Shown one piece after another: positions 36,211 to 44,032 of a stretch of DNA of 64,000 nucleotides; position 1 is the first letter of the stretch; the number at the start of each line of letters is the position of its first letter. The notes beneath the pieces were generated by a model. That model did no database searches, had not been told where the DNA came from, and saw nothing but the letters and a program-made list of their open reading frames with translations. A program made the translations under genes and the position numbers. The stretch lies in assembly GCF_004362055.1 (NCBI RefSeq), contig NZ_SNXB01000008.1, forward strand, positions 1-64,000. The letters are read 5' to 3'. This DNA is from Flavobacterium sp. 245. GTDB taxonomy: Bacteria; Bacteroidota; Bacteroidia; Flavobacteriales; Flavobacteriaceae.

Positions 36211-37165
36211 ATAAAAGCCTTTGTTTGTTTATTTCTAATAACTCTAATGCACGAACTTTAAGCCTTTCGGGTTCCAGAATTGTGGCATAATCTCCAAACA
36301 TTAAAAACCAGCGCGCAAATCCACTTTCGATATCACGGCACATAAAGGTCATTTCGATTTTTCCATCAATTTCTTTTTCAGAAACATAGCCATGATATTT
36401 TTTTTCAGAGGCTAAATATCTCGCTATTTTTTTCTCGATTAAGATTCGGACTTTTGTAGTTGGACAGGTTTCTGTTTTAGTCAGATAGGTTTCGAGCGCA
36501 TCGTGTTCAATTGTAAAGTCGGATTCTGTTTTTCGTATGCCTTGAATTCTGTCTGTTCTAAACTGACGATAATCTTGCCGTAAATGACAATATCCTAGAA
36601 AATACCAATTGTTATTATCATGAAAAACGCCTACAGGTTCAATATTCCGCTGTGTAGTTTCGTCGGTATCAAAAGTTTTGTACTGAAGCAATATTTGTTT
36701 TTTCTCGGCAATACCTTCAAAAAGAACCGCTAACGTATTTGGCGAATTATCATTGAACATCGGCTCCGCCGTTTGCATTACAACTCTCGATTCAATATTT
36801 GAAACCCAATCTTTATCAGTGCTTCTCAAAACCGATTTTAGTTTATACATCGCCGATGCATAATGATTTCCTAAAGAAGGATCAGTAAATTTCTGCATTA
36901 ATTTTTCGGCGGCAATAAAACTGCTGACTTCTTCACGCGTGAACATTACCGGCGGCAATCTATAACCTTCCATCAAAGCATAACCAACTCCGGCTTCACT
37001 GTAAATAGGAACTCCAGAAGCTTCAAGAGTTCGAATATCTCTGTAAATTGTTCGAAGACTGCAGTCAAAACGATCTGCCAATTCTTGTGCTTTTACAATT
37101 TTCTTGGATTGTAATTGAATAAGAATAGCTACAATTCGGTCAAATCGTTTTGGGGTTTCGTCCAT
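36209..37165 (-). CDS. YafY-like transcriptional regulator with HTH and WYL domains
   Basis: This 318-residue protein has an N-terminal winged helix (KAQELADRFDCSLRTIYRDI, residues of about 20-45) and a WYL domain (NWYFLGYCHLRQDYRQFRTD) in the middle, with a C-terminal WCX-type extension. Proteins of this design are cytoplasmic transcription factors whose WYL domain senses a ligand or nucleic acid. It is convergent with the DinB pair. Its target is not evident. Confidence 0.92.
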   Translation of the reverse strand: MDETPKRFDRIVAILIQLQSKKIVKAQELADRFDCSLRTIYRDIRTLEASGVPIYSEAGVGYALMEGYRLPPVMFTREEVSSFIAAEKLMQKFTDPSLGNHYASAMYKLKSVLRSTDKDWVSNIESRVVMQTAEPMFNDNSPNTLAVLFEGIAEKKQILLQYKTFDTDETTQRNIEPVGVFHDNNNWYFLGYCHLRQDYRQFRTDRIQGIRKTESDFTIEHDALETYLTKTETCPTTKVRILIEKKIARYLASEKKYHGYVSEKEIDGKIEMTFMCRDIESGFARWFLMFGDYATILEPERLKVRALELLEINKQRLL

Positions 37166-37170
37166 TTTTT

Positions 37171-37216
37171 AAGGTGCAAAGGTTCAGAGATTCAAAGTTA
37201 CAAAGGTTAAAGGTTT
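37171..37216. repeat. Degenerate octad array upstream of WYL regulator
   Basis: Units GCAAAGGT, TCAGAGAT, TCAAAGTT, ACAAAGGT, TAAAGG follow at 8 nt just upstream of the regulator ATG (minus strand). One unit reads TAACTTTG on that strand, a match to the -7 box. Confidence 0.6.
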
Positions 37217-37226
37217 TGAGAAATAA

Positions 37227-37254
37227 AAAAGCTGTCCCAATTTGGAACAGCTTT
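37227..37254 (-). terminator. Terminator of outer-membrane barrel gene
   Basis: A stem AAAGCTGTTCC/GGACAGCTTT with one bulge is followed by a T run on the minus strand, 22 nt after the stop. Confidence 0.75.
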
Positions 37255-37275
37255 GTATGCAAATCTCTGAACGAT

Positions 37276-37893
37276 TTAAAATCTATACAAAAGACCAAAC
37301 TTAGGCTGATCAAAGATGTTTTCGAACAGGTTGATGTTTAATTCGAATGTATTTGAAGAAGGACCATTTTCTGGAGCTACACTATTATAAGATAAAATGT
37401 TAGCAAGAACAAAAGTCACCGCAATATTTTTGGTTACAAAGTAGTTTAAACCCACATTTATGTTCGCAGTAAGGCTGTTGCTGTCATCAGAATTTCCGGG
37501 AGTCTCAACTTTGTTTCTACCATAGCCTAATCCAACTTCGCCATACGCTTTAAAGCGTTTTTTGTCTAATTCTAATACATAGTATCTTGCAAATCCGCCA
37601 ATACCGAAGATATTGGTTTTAGTGTTAGTAGATTCATATTCATCACTTGAAAAACTAATTTGCGCGCCAACGGCAAATTTGTCATTGAGGAAATATCCAA
37701 ATTTGGGATTAAAAGCATAAAAATCGCGATCACCGCCAGTGGCAATTTGCAAAGCACCTTCTATAAACATATCACCATGAGCAAAGGTGATTCCTTTTGC
37801 AGTATTCATTTCAGAATTAACCTGATCTTCTTGCTGGGCATTTGCAAAGTAAAAAGTAAACAAAGCTAAAATAATTGAAAATTTGGTTTTCAT
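37276..37893 (-). CDS. Outer-membrane beta-barrel protein
   Basis: This 205-residue protein has a signal peptide (MKTKFSIILALFTFYFANAQ) and alternating hydrophobic strands with aromatic girdles (FAVGAQISFSSDEY, RFKAYGEVGLGYGRNKVE, NIAVTFVLANILSYN). It ends in Phe (GLLYRF), the usual outer-membrane barrel terminus. It resembles the OmpW/OprF-like eight-strand barrels common in flavobacteria. No functional residue is identifiable. Confidence 0.85.
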   Translation of the reverse strand: MKTKFSIILALFTFYFANAQQEDQVNSEMNTAKGITFAHGDMFIEGALQIATGGDRDFYAFNPKFGYFLNDKFAVGAQISFSSDEYESTNTKTNIFGIGGFARYYVLELDKKRFKAYGEVGLGYGRNKVETPGNSDDSNSLTANINVGLNYFVTKNIAVTFVLANILSYNSVAPENGPSSNTFELNINLFENIFDQPKFGLLYRF

Positions 37894-38077
37894 AATCTTA
37901 CAGTTTAAAAGTTGTAGGATTAAAAATACATTTTTTATTGTAAAATTAACTTTAAGTTCGATGAACTGCGTTAAAAATCAGATGTTTAAGTTTTTTTTAT
38001 TTAAAAAATAAGATTAATCGTACTTAAAATATCTTTATTTTTAACTAACTGGTAATCAGTTTAAAGGAAAAAACAAA

Positions 38078-38106
38078 AAACCCGATAACATAAGTTTATC
38101 GGGTTT
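38078..38106 (-). terminator. lepA terminator
   Basis: An 11-bp stem AAACCCGATAA/TTATCGGGTTT with a 7-nt loop is followed by a T-rich run on the minus strand, 48 nt beyond the lepA stop. Confidence 0.8.
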
Positions 38107-38153
38107 AAGTCTATATTCTATTTTCTTTATTCTTTTTTCTAAATAAAAAAAAT

Positions 38154-39950
38154 CTAGTCATTAAGTTTCAAAACAGCCATAAATGCCTCTTGTGGAATTT
38201 CAACGTTTCCAACTTGTCTCATACGTTTTTTACCTTTTTTCTGTTTTTCAAGCAATTTACGCTTACGCGAAATATCTCCACCGTAACATTTTGCAGTAAC
38301 GTCTTTACGAAGTGCTTTAATCGTTTCACGAGCGATGATTTTCGCTCCAATTGCAGCCTGAATCGGAATGTCAAATTGCTGTCTCGGAATCAATTCACGT
38401 AATTTTTCGGTCATTTTTTTACCAATGTTGTACGCGTTATCTTCGTGAATCAATGCAGAAAGCGCATCTACAGTCTGAGCATTTAAAAGGACATCCAGTT
38501 TTACTAATTTCGAAGTTCTCATCCCGATAGGAGAATAATCAAAAGAAGCATAACCTTTAGAAACTGTTTTTAAACGATCATAAAAATCGAATACAATTTC
38601 CGCCAAAGGCATATCAAAATTCAATTCAACACGTTCTGTTGTCAAATACGTTTGATTCGTAATTTGACCACGTTTTTCGATACATAAACTCATTACGTTT
38701 CCTACGAAGTCGGCTTTTGTAATGATAGTTGCTTTAATATAAGGTTCTTCAACTCTATCTAAACGAGAAGGTTCAGGTAAGTCAGAAGGGTTATTTACAA
38801 CAAATGCAGTTTCCGGATCTTTTTTGGTGTAAGCCAAATACGAAACGTTAGGAACTGTAGTAATTACAGTCATATCAAATTCACGCTCTAAACGCTCTTG
38901 GATAATTTCCATGTGAAGCATTCCTAAGAATCCGCAACGGAAACCAAATCCTAAAGCCGCAGAGCTTTCAGGAGTAAAAACTAATGAAGCATCATTTAAT
39001 TGCAATTTTTCCATAGAAGAACGCAAATCTTCGTAATCTTCAGTATCAACTGGATAAATTCCAGCAAATACCATTGGTTTTACATCCTCAAAACCAGTAA
39101 TCATATTCGTTGTCGGCGTTTTGGCATCGGTTAGAGTATCTCCAACTTTTACTTCTTTCGCTTCTTTAATTCCAGAAATCAAATATCCAACATCTCCCGA
39201 AGAAATCACATTTTTAGGAACCTGATTTAATTTTAAAGTTCCAATTTCATCAGCAAAATATTCATTGCCTGTAGCCATGAATTTAATTTTTTGCCCTTTT
39301 TTGATTTCACCATTTACAACTCTAAAAATTACTTCGATTCCACGAAACGGATTGTAAACCGAGTCAAAAATCAAAGCCTGCAATGGCTCATCAGGATTTC
39401 CTTTTGGAGCAGGTATTTTTTCGATAATAGCCGCCAAAATATTTTCAACACCAAAACCTGTTTTTCCAGAAGCGTGAATAATATCTTCCAATTTACATCC
39501 AAGTAAATCAATAATATCGTCACTAACTTCCTCTGGATTAGCACTTGGCAAATCGACTTTATTTAAAACCGGAATAATTTCCAAGTCATTTTCTAAAGCC
39601 AAATATAAGTTCGAAATAGTCTGCGCCTGAATACTTTGCGCAGCATCAACAATCAAAAGCGCACCTTCGCAGGCAGCAATCGATCTTGAAACTTCGTATG
39701 AAAAGTCAACGTGACCAGGAGTGTCAATCAAATTCAGGATATATTCTTCACCTTTATAAGTATATTCCATTTGTATGGCGTGACTTTTTATGGTAATTCC
39801 ACGCTCGCGCTCCAGGTCCATGTTGTCAAGCAATTGTGCTTTTTCTTCACGAGCTGTAACGGTTTGTGTAGCGCCCAATAATCGGTCTGCCAGTGTACTT
39901 TTACCGTGGTCAATGTGTGCAATAATGCAAAAGTTACGTATCTTCTTCAT
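38154..39950 (-). CDS. lepA: Elongation factor 4 (LepA)
   Basis: LepA is a ribosome-dependent GTPase related to EF-G. The 598 residues are the usual length. The G1 motif is AHIDHGKST (residues 11-19), G2 region RERGIT, G3 DTPGHVDFSYE and G4 NKVDLPSA. The LepA-specific C-terminal domain is present (AKCYGGDISRKRKLLEKQKK, MRQVGNVEIPQEAFMAVL). It acts on stalled or initiating ribosomes. A TATCTTTG promoter box lies about 90 nt upstream. Assignment is firm. Confidence 0.98.
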   Translation of the reverse strand: MKKIRNFCIIAHIDHGKSTLADRLLGATQTVTAREEKAQLLDNMDLERERGITIKSHAIQMEYTYKGEEYILNLIDTPGHVDFSYEVSRSIAACEGALLIVDAAQSIQAQTISNLYLALENDLEIIPVLNKVDLPSANPEEVSDDIIDLLGCKLEDIIHASGKTGFGVENILAAIIEKIPAPKGNPDEPLQALIFDSVYNPFRGIEVIFRVVNGEIKKGQKIKFMATGNEYFADEIGTLKLNQVPKNVISSGDVGYLISGIKEAKEVKVGDTLTDAKTPTTNMITGFEDVKPMVFAGIYPVDTEDYEDLRSSMEKLQLNDASLVFTPESSAALGFGFRCGFLGMLHMEIIQERLEREFDMTVITTVPNVSYLAYTKKDPETAFVVNNPSDLPEPSRLDRVEEPYIKATIITKADFVGNVMSLCIEKRGQITNQTYLTTERVELNFDMPLAEIVFDFYDRLKTVSKGYASFDYSPIGMRTSKLVKLDVLLNAQTVDALSALIHEDNAYNIGKKMTEKLRELIPRQQFDIPIQAAIGAKIIARETIKALRKDVTAKCYGGDISRKRKLLEKQKKGKKRMRQVGNVEIPQEAFMAVLKLND

Positions 39951-40040
39951 TTTAATATATCAGTTCTCTAATCGAGTTTAAATCTTTTTTTGGGTATAAA
40001 TTGCACTGCAGCAATTGCTTTAGCGCATGTTATTAAGGCG

Positions 40041-40048
40041 CAAAGATA
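40041..40048 (-). promoter_or_regulatory. lepA promoter candidate
   Basis: TATCTTTG on the minus strand matches TAnnTTTG and implies a leader of about 85 nt before the lepA start. Confidence 0.45.
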
Positions 40049-40113
40049 GCGCAAAGTTTTGGATTCTGAAATGTAGTTGTAGGATACTTGCCTGCCGAAA
40101 TTCAAAACGGGTA

Positions 40114-40830
40114 TTAAAATTCAAAATTGAATCCTTTTTCGGTCAGTTTTTTGTAAATATCAGGATCAAATTTATACAATTTTGCAGCTCTGTGCGAAAC
40201 GTCTTTTTGTTTTTCATCAAGTGCAACAAGGAGTTTCATGTGGAGAATTTTTCGTCGGAAATTAGATTTATCCAATTCAATCCCAAGAATTTCTTCATAA
40301 AGATGCATCAGCTGCAGTAAAGTAAATTTTTCAGGTAAAAGATTAAAACCAATTGGCGCCTGACGCACGCGGTTTTGCAACTGCATCAAACTGAAATCCA
40401 GAATTTCGTTGTGGTCAAAAATCAAATCCGGAATTTCGCTTATTTTGTACCATTTTGCTTCTATAACTTTTAAACTCGCTTTGATATTATAATCTTCGCG
40501 GTTTACCAAGGTATAATAGCCAATAGTAACAACACGTCGTTCGCTTACGCGGTTCGGATTTGTAAATGCTTTTAACTGCTCCAAGTAAATATTGTCAAGC
40601 TTTGTAAGTTCATAGACAATTCGTTGTGCAGCATCATCAGCACTTTCGTCTTTTTTAAGATAACCGCCCAGCAACCCCCATTTTCCAATACTTTCTCCTT
40701 CGGCATGCTGCACTAATAGCACTTCCAGATTAGCTTTATTGAATCCGAAAATAACGCAGTCAATCGTAATGCCATCTACGGCTGTGCTGCTATCAGGTAT
40801 TTCATTTTTTCTTGGAGAAGGAAATGTCAT
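40114..40830 (-). CDS. NUDIX-fold transcriptional regulator (NrtR/AraR-like)
   Basis: This 238-residue protein has an N-terminal NUDIX domain and a C-terminal winged-helix domain (RRKILHMKLLVALDEKQKDVSHRAAKLYKFD). The NUDIX box runs from Gly56 to about residue 76. Gly56, Glu62, Arg70 and Glu74 are kept, but the positions of the second and last catalytic Glu are Ile71 and Leu75. Hydrolase activity is therefore unlikely. In Bacteroidota such proteins repress sugar-use operons through a sugar ligand. It lies divergently upstream of the GH2-GH97-GH3-esterase-GH95 operon and next to a remnant of a second copy, so it is the likely regulator of that operon. Confidence 0.86.
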   Translation of the reverse strand: MTFPSPRKNEIPDSSTAVDGITIDCVIFGFNKANLEVLLVQHAEGESIGKWGLLGGYLKKDESADDAAQRIVYELTKLDNIYLEQLKAFTNPNRVSERRVVTIGYYTLVNREDYNIKASLKVIEAKWYKISEIPDLIFDHNEILDFSLMQLQNRVRQAPIGFNLLPEKFTLLQLMHLYEEILGIELDKSNFRRKILHMKLLVALDEKQKDVSHRAAKLYKFDPDIYKKLTEKGFNFEF

Positions 40831-40851
40831 TTTGCTTTTTATAAACAGTGT

Positions 40852-41040
40852 TTAAAATTCGAAATTAAATCCTTTCGCTTAATTTATTGTAAATCTCAAG
40901 ATCAAATTTATACAATTTTGTGTCTCGTTGCGAAACATACCGCTGTTTTTGATCTAAAAAACTAATAATGACATAATGCAGAATTTTTTGCCTGAGATTT
41001 GATTGGTTCATTTTGATGGCTAAAAAATGCCTTTCTAATT
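40852..41040 (-). pseudogene. C-terminal remnant of a second NUDIX-type regulator
   Basis: On the minus strand this stretch encodes KLERHFLAIKMNQSN, then SNLRQKILH, SFLDQKQRYVSQR and TKLYKFDLEIYNKL. It aligns without gaps to the winged-helix end of the intact neighbour (SNFRRKILH, ALDEKQKDVSHR, AKLYKFDPDIYKKL). A frameshift just before the end hides the same final residues GFNFEF followed by a stop at 40852-40854. The NUDIX domain is missing. It is a truncated, frameshifted paralogue lying 22 nt upstream of the intact gene. Confidence 0.85.
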
Positions 41041-41193
41041 TACTTCCAGATTGACAAAATGCGCTTCATTGTTTTTATTATCTAATTTTAAGAAAAGAAA
41101 CAGCTAATTAGTAAAAATAAGTGCTAATTAATTTCAGTTAAATGAAAAATAGGCATGATATTTTGCCAAAATAGAAAATTAGCATTATACTTG

Positions 41194-41266
41194 TGGTCGA
41201 ATTAACCATAAGATATTTTAGTTTAATTAGAGGTTTAAAAAATAAACTTGCTGGTTGACCAAAGCA
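41194..41266. promoter_or_regulatory. Two imperfect palindromes, candidate operators of the GH operon
   Basis: TGGTCGAATTAACCA (41194-41208) and TGCTGGTTGACCAAAGCA (41249-41266) are imperfect palindromes with TGGT/ACCA arms. They lie between the NUDIX regulator and the GH2 promoter. Their spacing and shared arms suggest operator sites, but this is inference. Confidence 0.35.
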
Positions 41267-41363
41267 TAAACGTGTTTATAAGAAATAAAAGCCCTGTTGC
41301 AGATGATGTTTGTGTAATTTAAAGCTTTAATTACTTAGATATGTAAAACTAACCGGTAGGTGA

Positions 41364-41397
41364 TTGATACAGTCATGTAATGGTATGTTTATATTTG
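41364..41397 (+). promoter_or_regulatory. Promoter of the glycoside hydrolase operon
   Basis: TTG at 41364-41366 and TATATTTG at 41390-41397 are 23 nt apart, a match to the Bacteroidota -33/-7 arrangement. The GH2 start lies 31 nt downstream. Confidence 0.6.
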
Positions 41398-41428
41398 TTT
41401 TTCAAAAATTTTCAAAAATTATATCAAA

Positions 41429-43918
41429 ATGAAAAATAAAAGAAAATATTTAAGCGGCAGCCTGGCAGTACTACTGCTGGCAGTAATAACCTTATTCACG
41501 TCATGCAATAAAAACGAAGAGGCTTTCAGCAACCGAAAAGTTTCTTTTAATTCTGATTGGAGTTTTCATCTCAATGACAGCATCGTTGATAAAGATACTA
41601 TTGGAGCGGCAACAAAATGGAGAACATTAAATGTTCCTCATGATTGGAGCATTGAAGGAAAATTTGATGAAAAAAGCCCTGCAGGTTATGGCGGAGGTTC
41701 TTTAAATGGCGGTTTAGGCTGGTATAAAAAAACATTCAAAGTTGCGGCAGAAGACAGCGCAAAAATAACTTCAATCACTTTTGATGGTGTTTACAAAAAC
41801 AGTGAAGTCTGGATAAACGGACATTTTTTAGGAAAACGCCCAAACGGATATATTGGTTTTCAATATGAGATTTCGCCCTATTTAAATTATGGAGAAAAAA
41901 ACAATGAGATAATTGTTAAGGTTGACAATTCAAAACAGCCAAATTCGCGCTGGTATTCGGGTTCAGGGATTTTTAGAAATGTCTGGATCGAAACGACAGA
42001 TAAATTACATGTTGCACAATGGGGAACTTATGTGAAAACGCCAAAAGTTACTGCCGAAAAAGCTTCTTTAAATTTTGAAACTACGATTCAAAATCAAAAT
42101 GCAGCTTCAAAAAAAGCAGTCGTAACAACTACTATTTTTAAAGAAGATACTAAAGTAACATCTGTTACTCAAAATATAACTATTGGTGCAAATGCCAATC
42201 AGATTATCAAACAAGAAGCACAAGTTGAAAAACCAATTTTATGGTCTGTAGAAAAACCTGAATTGTACACAGCGGTTACAGAGATTTCGGTAGATGATAA
42301 AATTGTCGATCAATACAAAACCAATTTCGGAATCAGAGATTTTAAATTTGATTTAGACAAAGGTTTCCTTTTAAACGGAAAACAAGTAAAAATTAAAGGA
42401 GTTTGTATGCATCACGATTTAGGCCCATTAGGAGCTGCAATCAATACAAGAGCGATCGAACGTCAATTAGAAATTCTGAAAGGAATGGGGGTAAACGGAA
42501 TCAGAACTTCTCATAATCCGCCTGCTCCAGAACTCTTAGATCTTTGCGACAAAATGGGGTTCATCGTTATGGATGAAGCTTTTGATATGTGGAAAACAAA
42601 CAAAACAAAATACGACTACGCAAACGACTGGGAAAAATGGCATAAAAAAGATTTGATTGACCAATTGCTTCGTGATCGTAATCATGCAAGTATTTTTATT
42701 TGGAGTATCGGAAATGAAATTCCAGATCAATGGAGCGAAACTGGAGTACAAATTGCCAAAGAATTAACTGGAATTGTACGTGATTATGATAAAACCCGAC
42801 CAATTACAGCCGCTATGAATCCGCCGGTAAATATGAATATGGATGAGGTGACACTGCAATTTGAAAAAAAGAATGTTCAAGTTAATCCAATTGCTGCCTC
42901 TGGAGTTTTAGATTTAATTGGATATAATTATGCACATCAAACGTATGAGCACCATAAAGAATACTTTCCTAAAACACCTTTTATCGCAACCGAAACAACT
43001 TCAGGTCTGGAAACGCGAGGTTATTATGACAATGTTTCGGATGTTGTAAAAAAATGGCCGGTAAGATGGGATCTTAAATTTACTGATGGAAACCCTGGCA
43101 ATACGGTTTCGGCTTATGATCAGGTTCAGGCGCCTTGGGGTTCTACGCACGAAGCGACCTGGAAAGTGGTTAAAAAGCACGATTATCTTTCTGGAATGTA
43201 CATTTGGACTGGTTTCGATTATATCGGAGAACCAACTCCTTATGAATGGCCATCAGTAAGTTCGTATTTCGGAATTGTAGATTTGGCTGGTTTCCCAAAA
43301 GATGTCTATTATATGTACCAAAGCGAATGGACAGACAAAACGGTCCTGCATATTTTTCCGCATTGGAACTGGAAAGTCGGACAAACGGTTGATGTTTGGG
43401 CTTACTATAATAAAGCAGATGAGGTTGAACTTTTTCTTAACGGAAAATCAGTTGGAATCAGAAGCAAAAAAGGAGATGACTTGCATGTAATGTGGAGAAT
43501 TCCTTATCAGGCTGGAACGCTAAAAGCGGTTTCTCGCAAAAATGGAAAAACAGTTTTAGAAACCGAAATAAAAACGGCTGGAAATCCTGAAAATTTAAAA
43601 TTGACTGCAGACAGAAGTACCATTAAAGCAGATGGAAATGATTTGTCGTTCATTACAGTTGATATTTTGGATGAAAATGGAACTTTGGCTCCAAATGCAA
43701 ATAACGAAATCAACTTCTCTTTAAAAGGAAATGGAAAAATAGTAGGCGTTTGCAGCGGAGATCCAGTAAGCCACGAATCGTATAAAGGTTTCAAACATAC
43801 TGCTTTGAACGGAAAATGTTTAGTGATTGTTCAATCGGATATTCAATCAGGAAGATTAGAATTAACCGCGAAAGCAAAAGCATTAAAATCTGCAACAATT
43901 GTAGTTACATCAGAATAA
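41429..43918 (+). CDS. GH2 beta-galactosidase-type lipoprotein
   Basis: This 829-residue protein has a lipoprotein signal with lipobox LFTSC (Cys26), so it is anchored to a membrane. It has the GH2 order: sugar-binding domain (residues of about 40-200), Ig-like sandwich, then TIM barrel with GVCMHHDLGPLG and RTSHNPPAP. The general acid/base is Glu430 (SIGNE) and the nucleophile is Glu522 (IATETTS). A DUF4982-like and an Ig-like C-terminal domain follow. It removes a terminal beta-linked sugar, most likely galactose; beta-glucuronidase or beta-mannosidase cannot be excluded. It is the first gene of a five-gene operon. Confidence 0.92.
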   Translation: MKNKRKYLSGSLAVLLLAVITLFTSCNKNEEAFSNRKVSFNSDWSFHLNDSIVDKDTIGAATKWRTLNVPHDWSIEGKFDEKSPAGYGGGSLNGGLGWYKKTFKVAAEDSAKITSITFDGVYKNSEVWINGHFLGKRPNGYIGFQYEISPYLNYGEKNNEIIVKVDNSKQPNSRWYSGSGIFRNVWIETTDKLHVAQWGTYVKTPKVTAEKASLNFETTIQNQNAASKKAVVTTTIFKEDTKVTSVTQNITIGANANQIIKQEAQVEKPILWSVEKPELYTAVTEISVDDKIVDQYKTNFGIRDFKFDLDKGFLLNGKQVKIKGVCMHHDLGPLGAAINTRAIERQLEILKGMGVNGIRTSHNPPAPELLDLCDKMGFIVMDEAFDMWKTNKTKYDYANDWEKWHKKDLIDQLLRDRNHASIFIWSIGNEIPDQWSETGVQIAKELTGIVRDYDKTRPITAAMNPPVNMNMDEVTLQFEKKNVQVNPIAASGVLDLIGYNYAHQTYEHHKEYFPKTPFIATETTSGLETRGYYDNVSDVVKKWPVRWDLKFTDGNPGNTVSAYDQVQAPWGSTHEATWKVVKKHDYLSGMYIWTGFDYIGEPTPYEWPSVSSYFGIVDLAGFPKDVYYMYQSEWTDKTVLHIFPHWNWKVGQTVDVWAYYNKADEVELFLNGKSVGIRSKKGDDLHVMWRIPYQAGTLKAVSRKNGKTVLETEIKTAGNPENLKLTADRSTIKADGNDLSFITVDILDENGTLAPNANNEINFSLKGNGKIVGVCSGDPVSHESYKGFKHTALNGKCLVIVQSDIQSGRLELTAKAKALKSATIVVTSE

Positions 43919-43973
43919 TAAGTTTGCGGGTTTAAAAGAACAGCAGATGAAAAATAGTTTTTATTGAGTTTCT

Positions 43974-44006
43974 AAATCGGGCGAAAGCCTAATTTTTGCC
44001 CGATTT
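43974..44006 (+). promoter_or_regulatory. Intercistronic hairpin between GH2 and GH97
   Basis: A 9-bp GC-containing stem AAATCGGGC/GCCCGATTT with a 15-nt loop lies between two operon genes. The following T run is weak, so it may be an attenuator or mRNA-stability element and not a full terminator. Confidence 0.5.
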
Positions 44007-44032
44007 ATTAAAAAATGAATTAAGAAAATATC

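Noticed and set aside
40114..40830. Ordinary NUDIX hydrolase
   Set aside because: Two catalytic Glu positions are Ile and Leu, and a winged-helix domain is attached, so a regulator is the better call.
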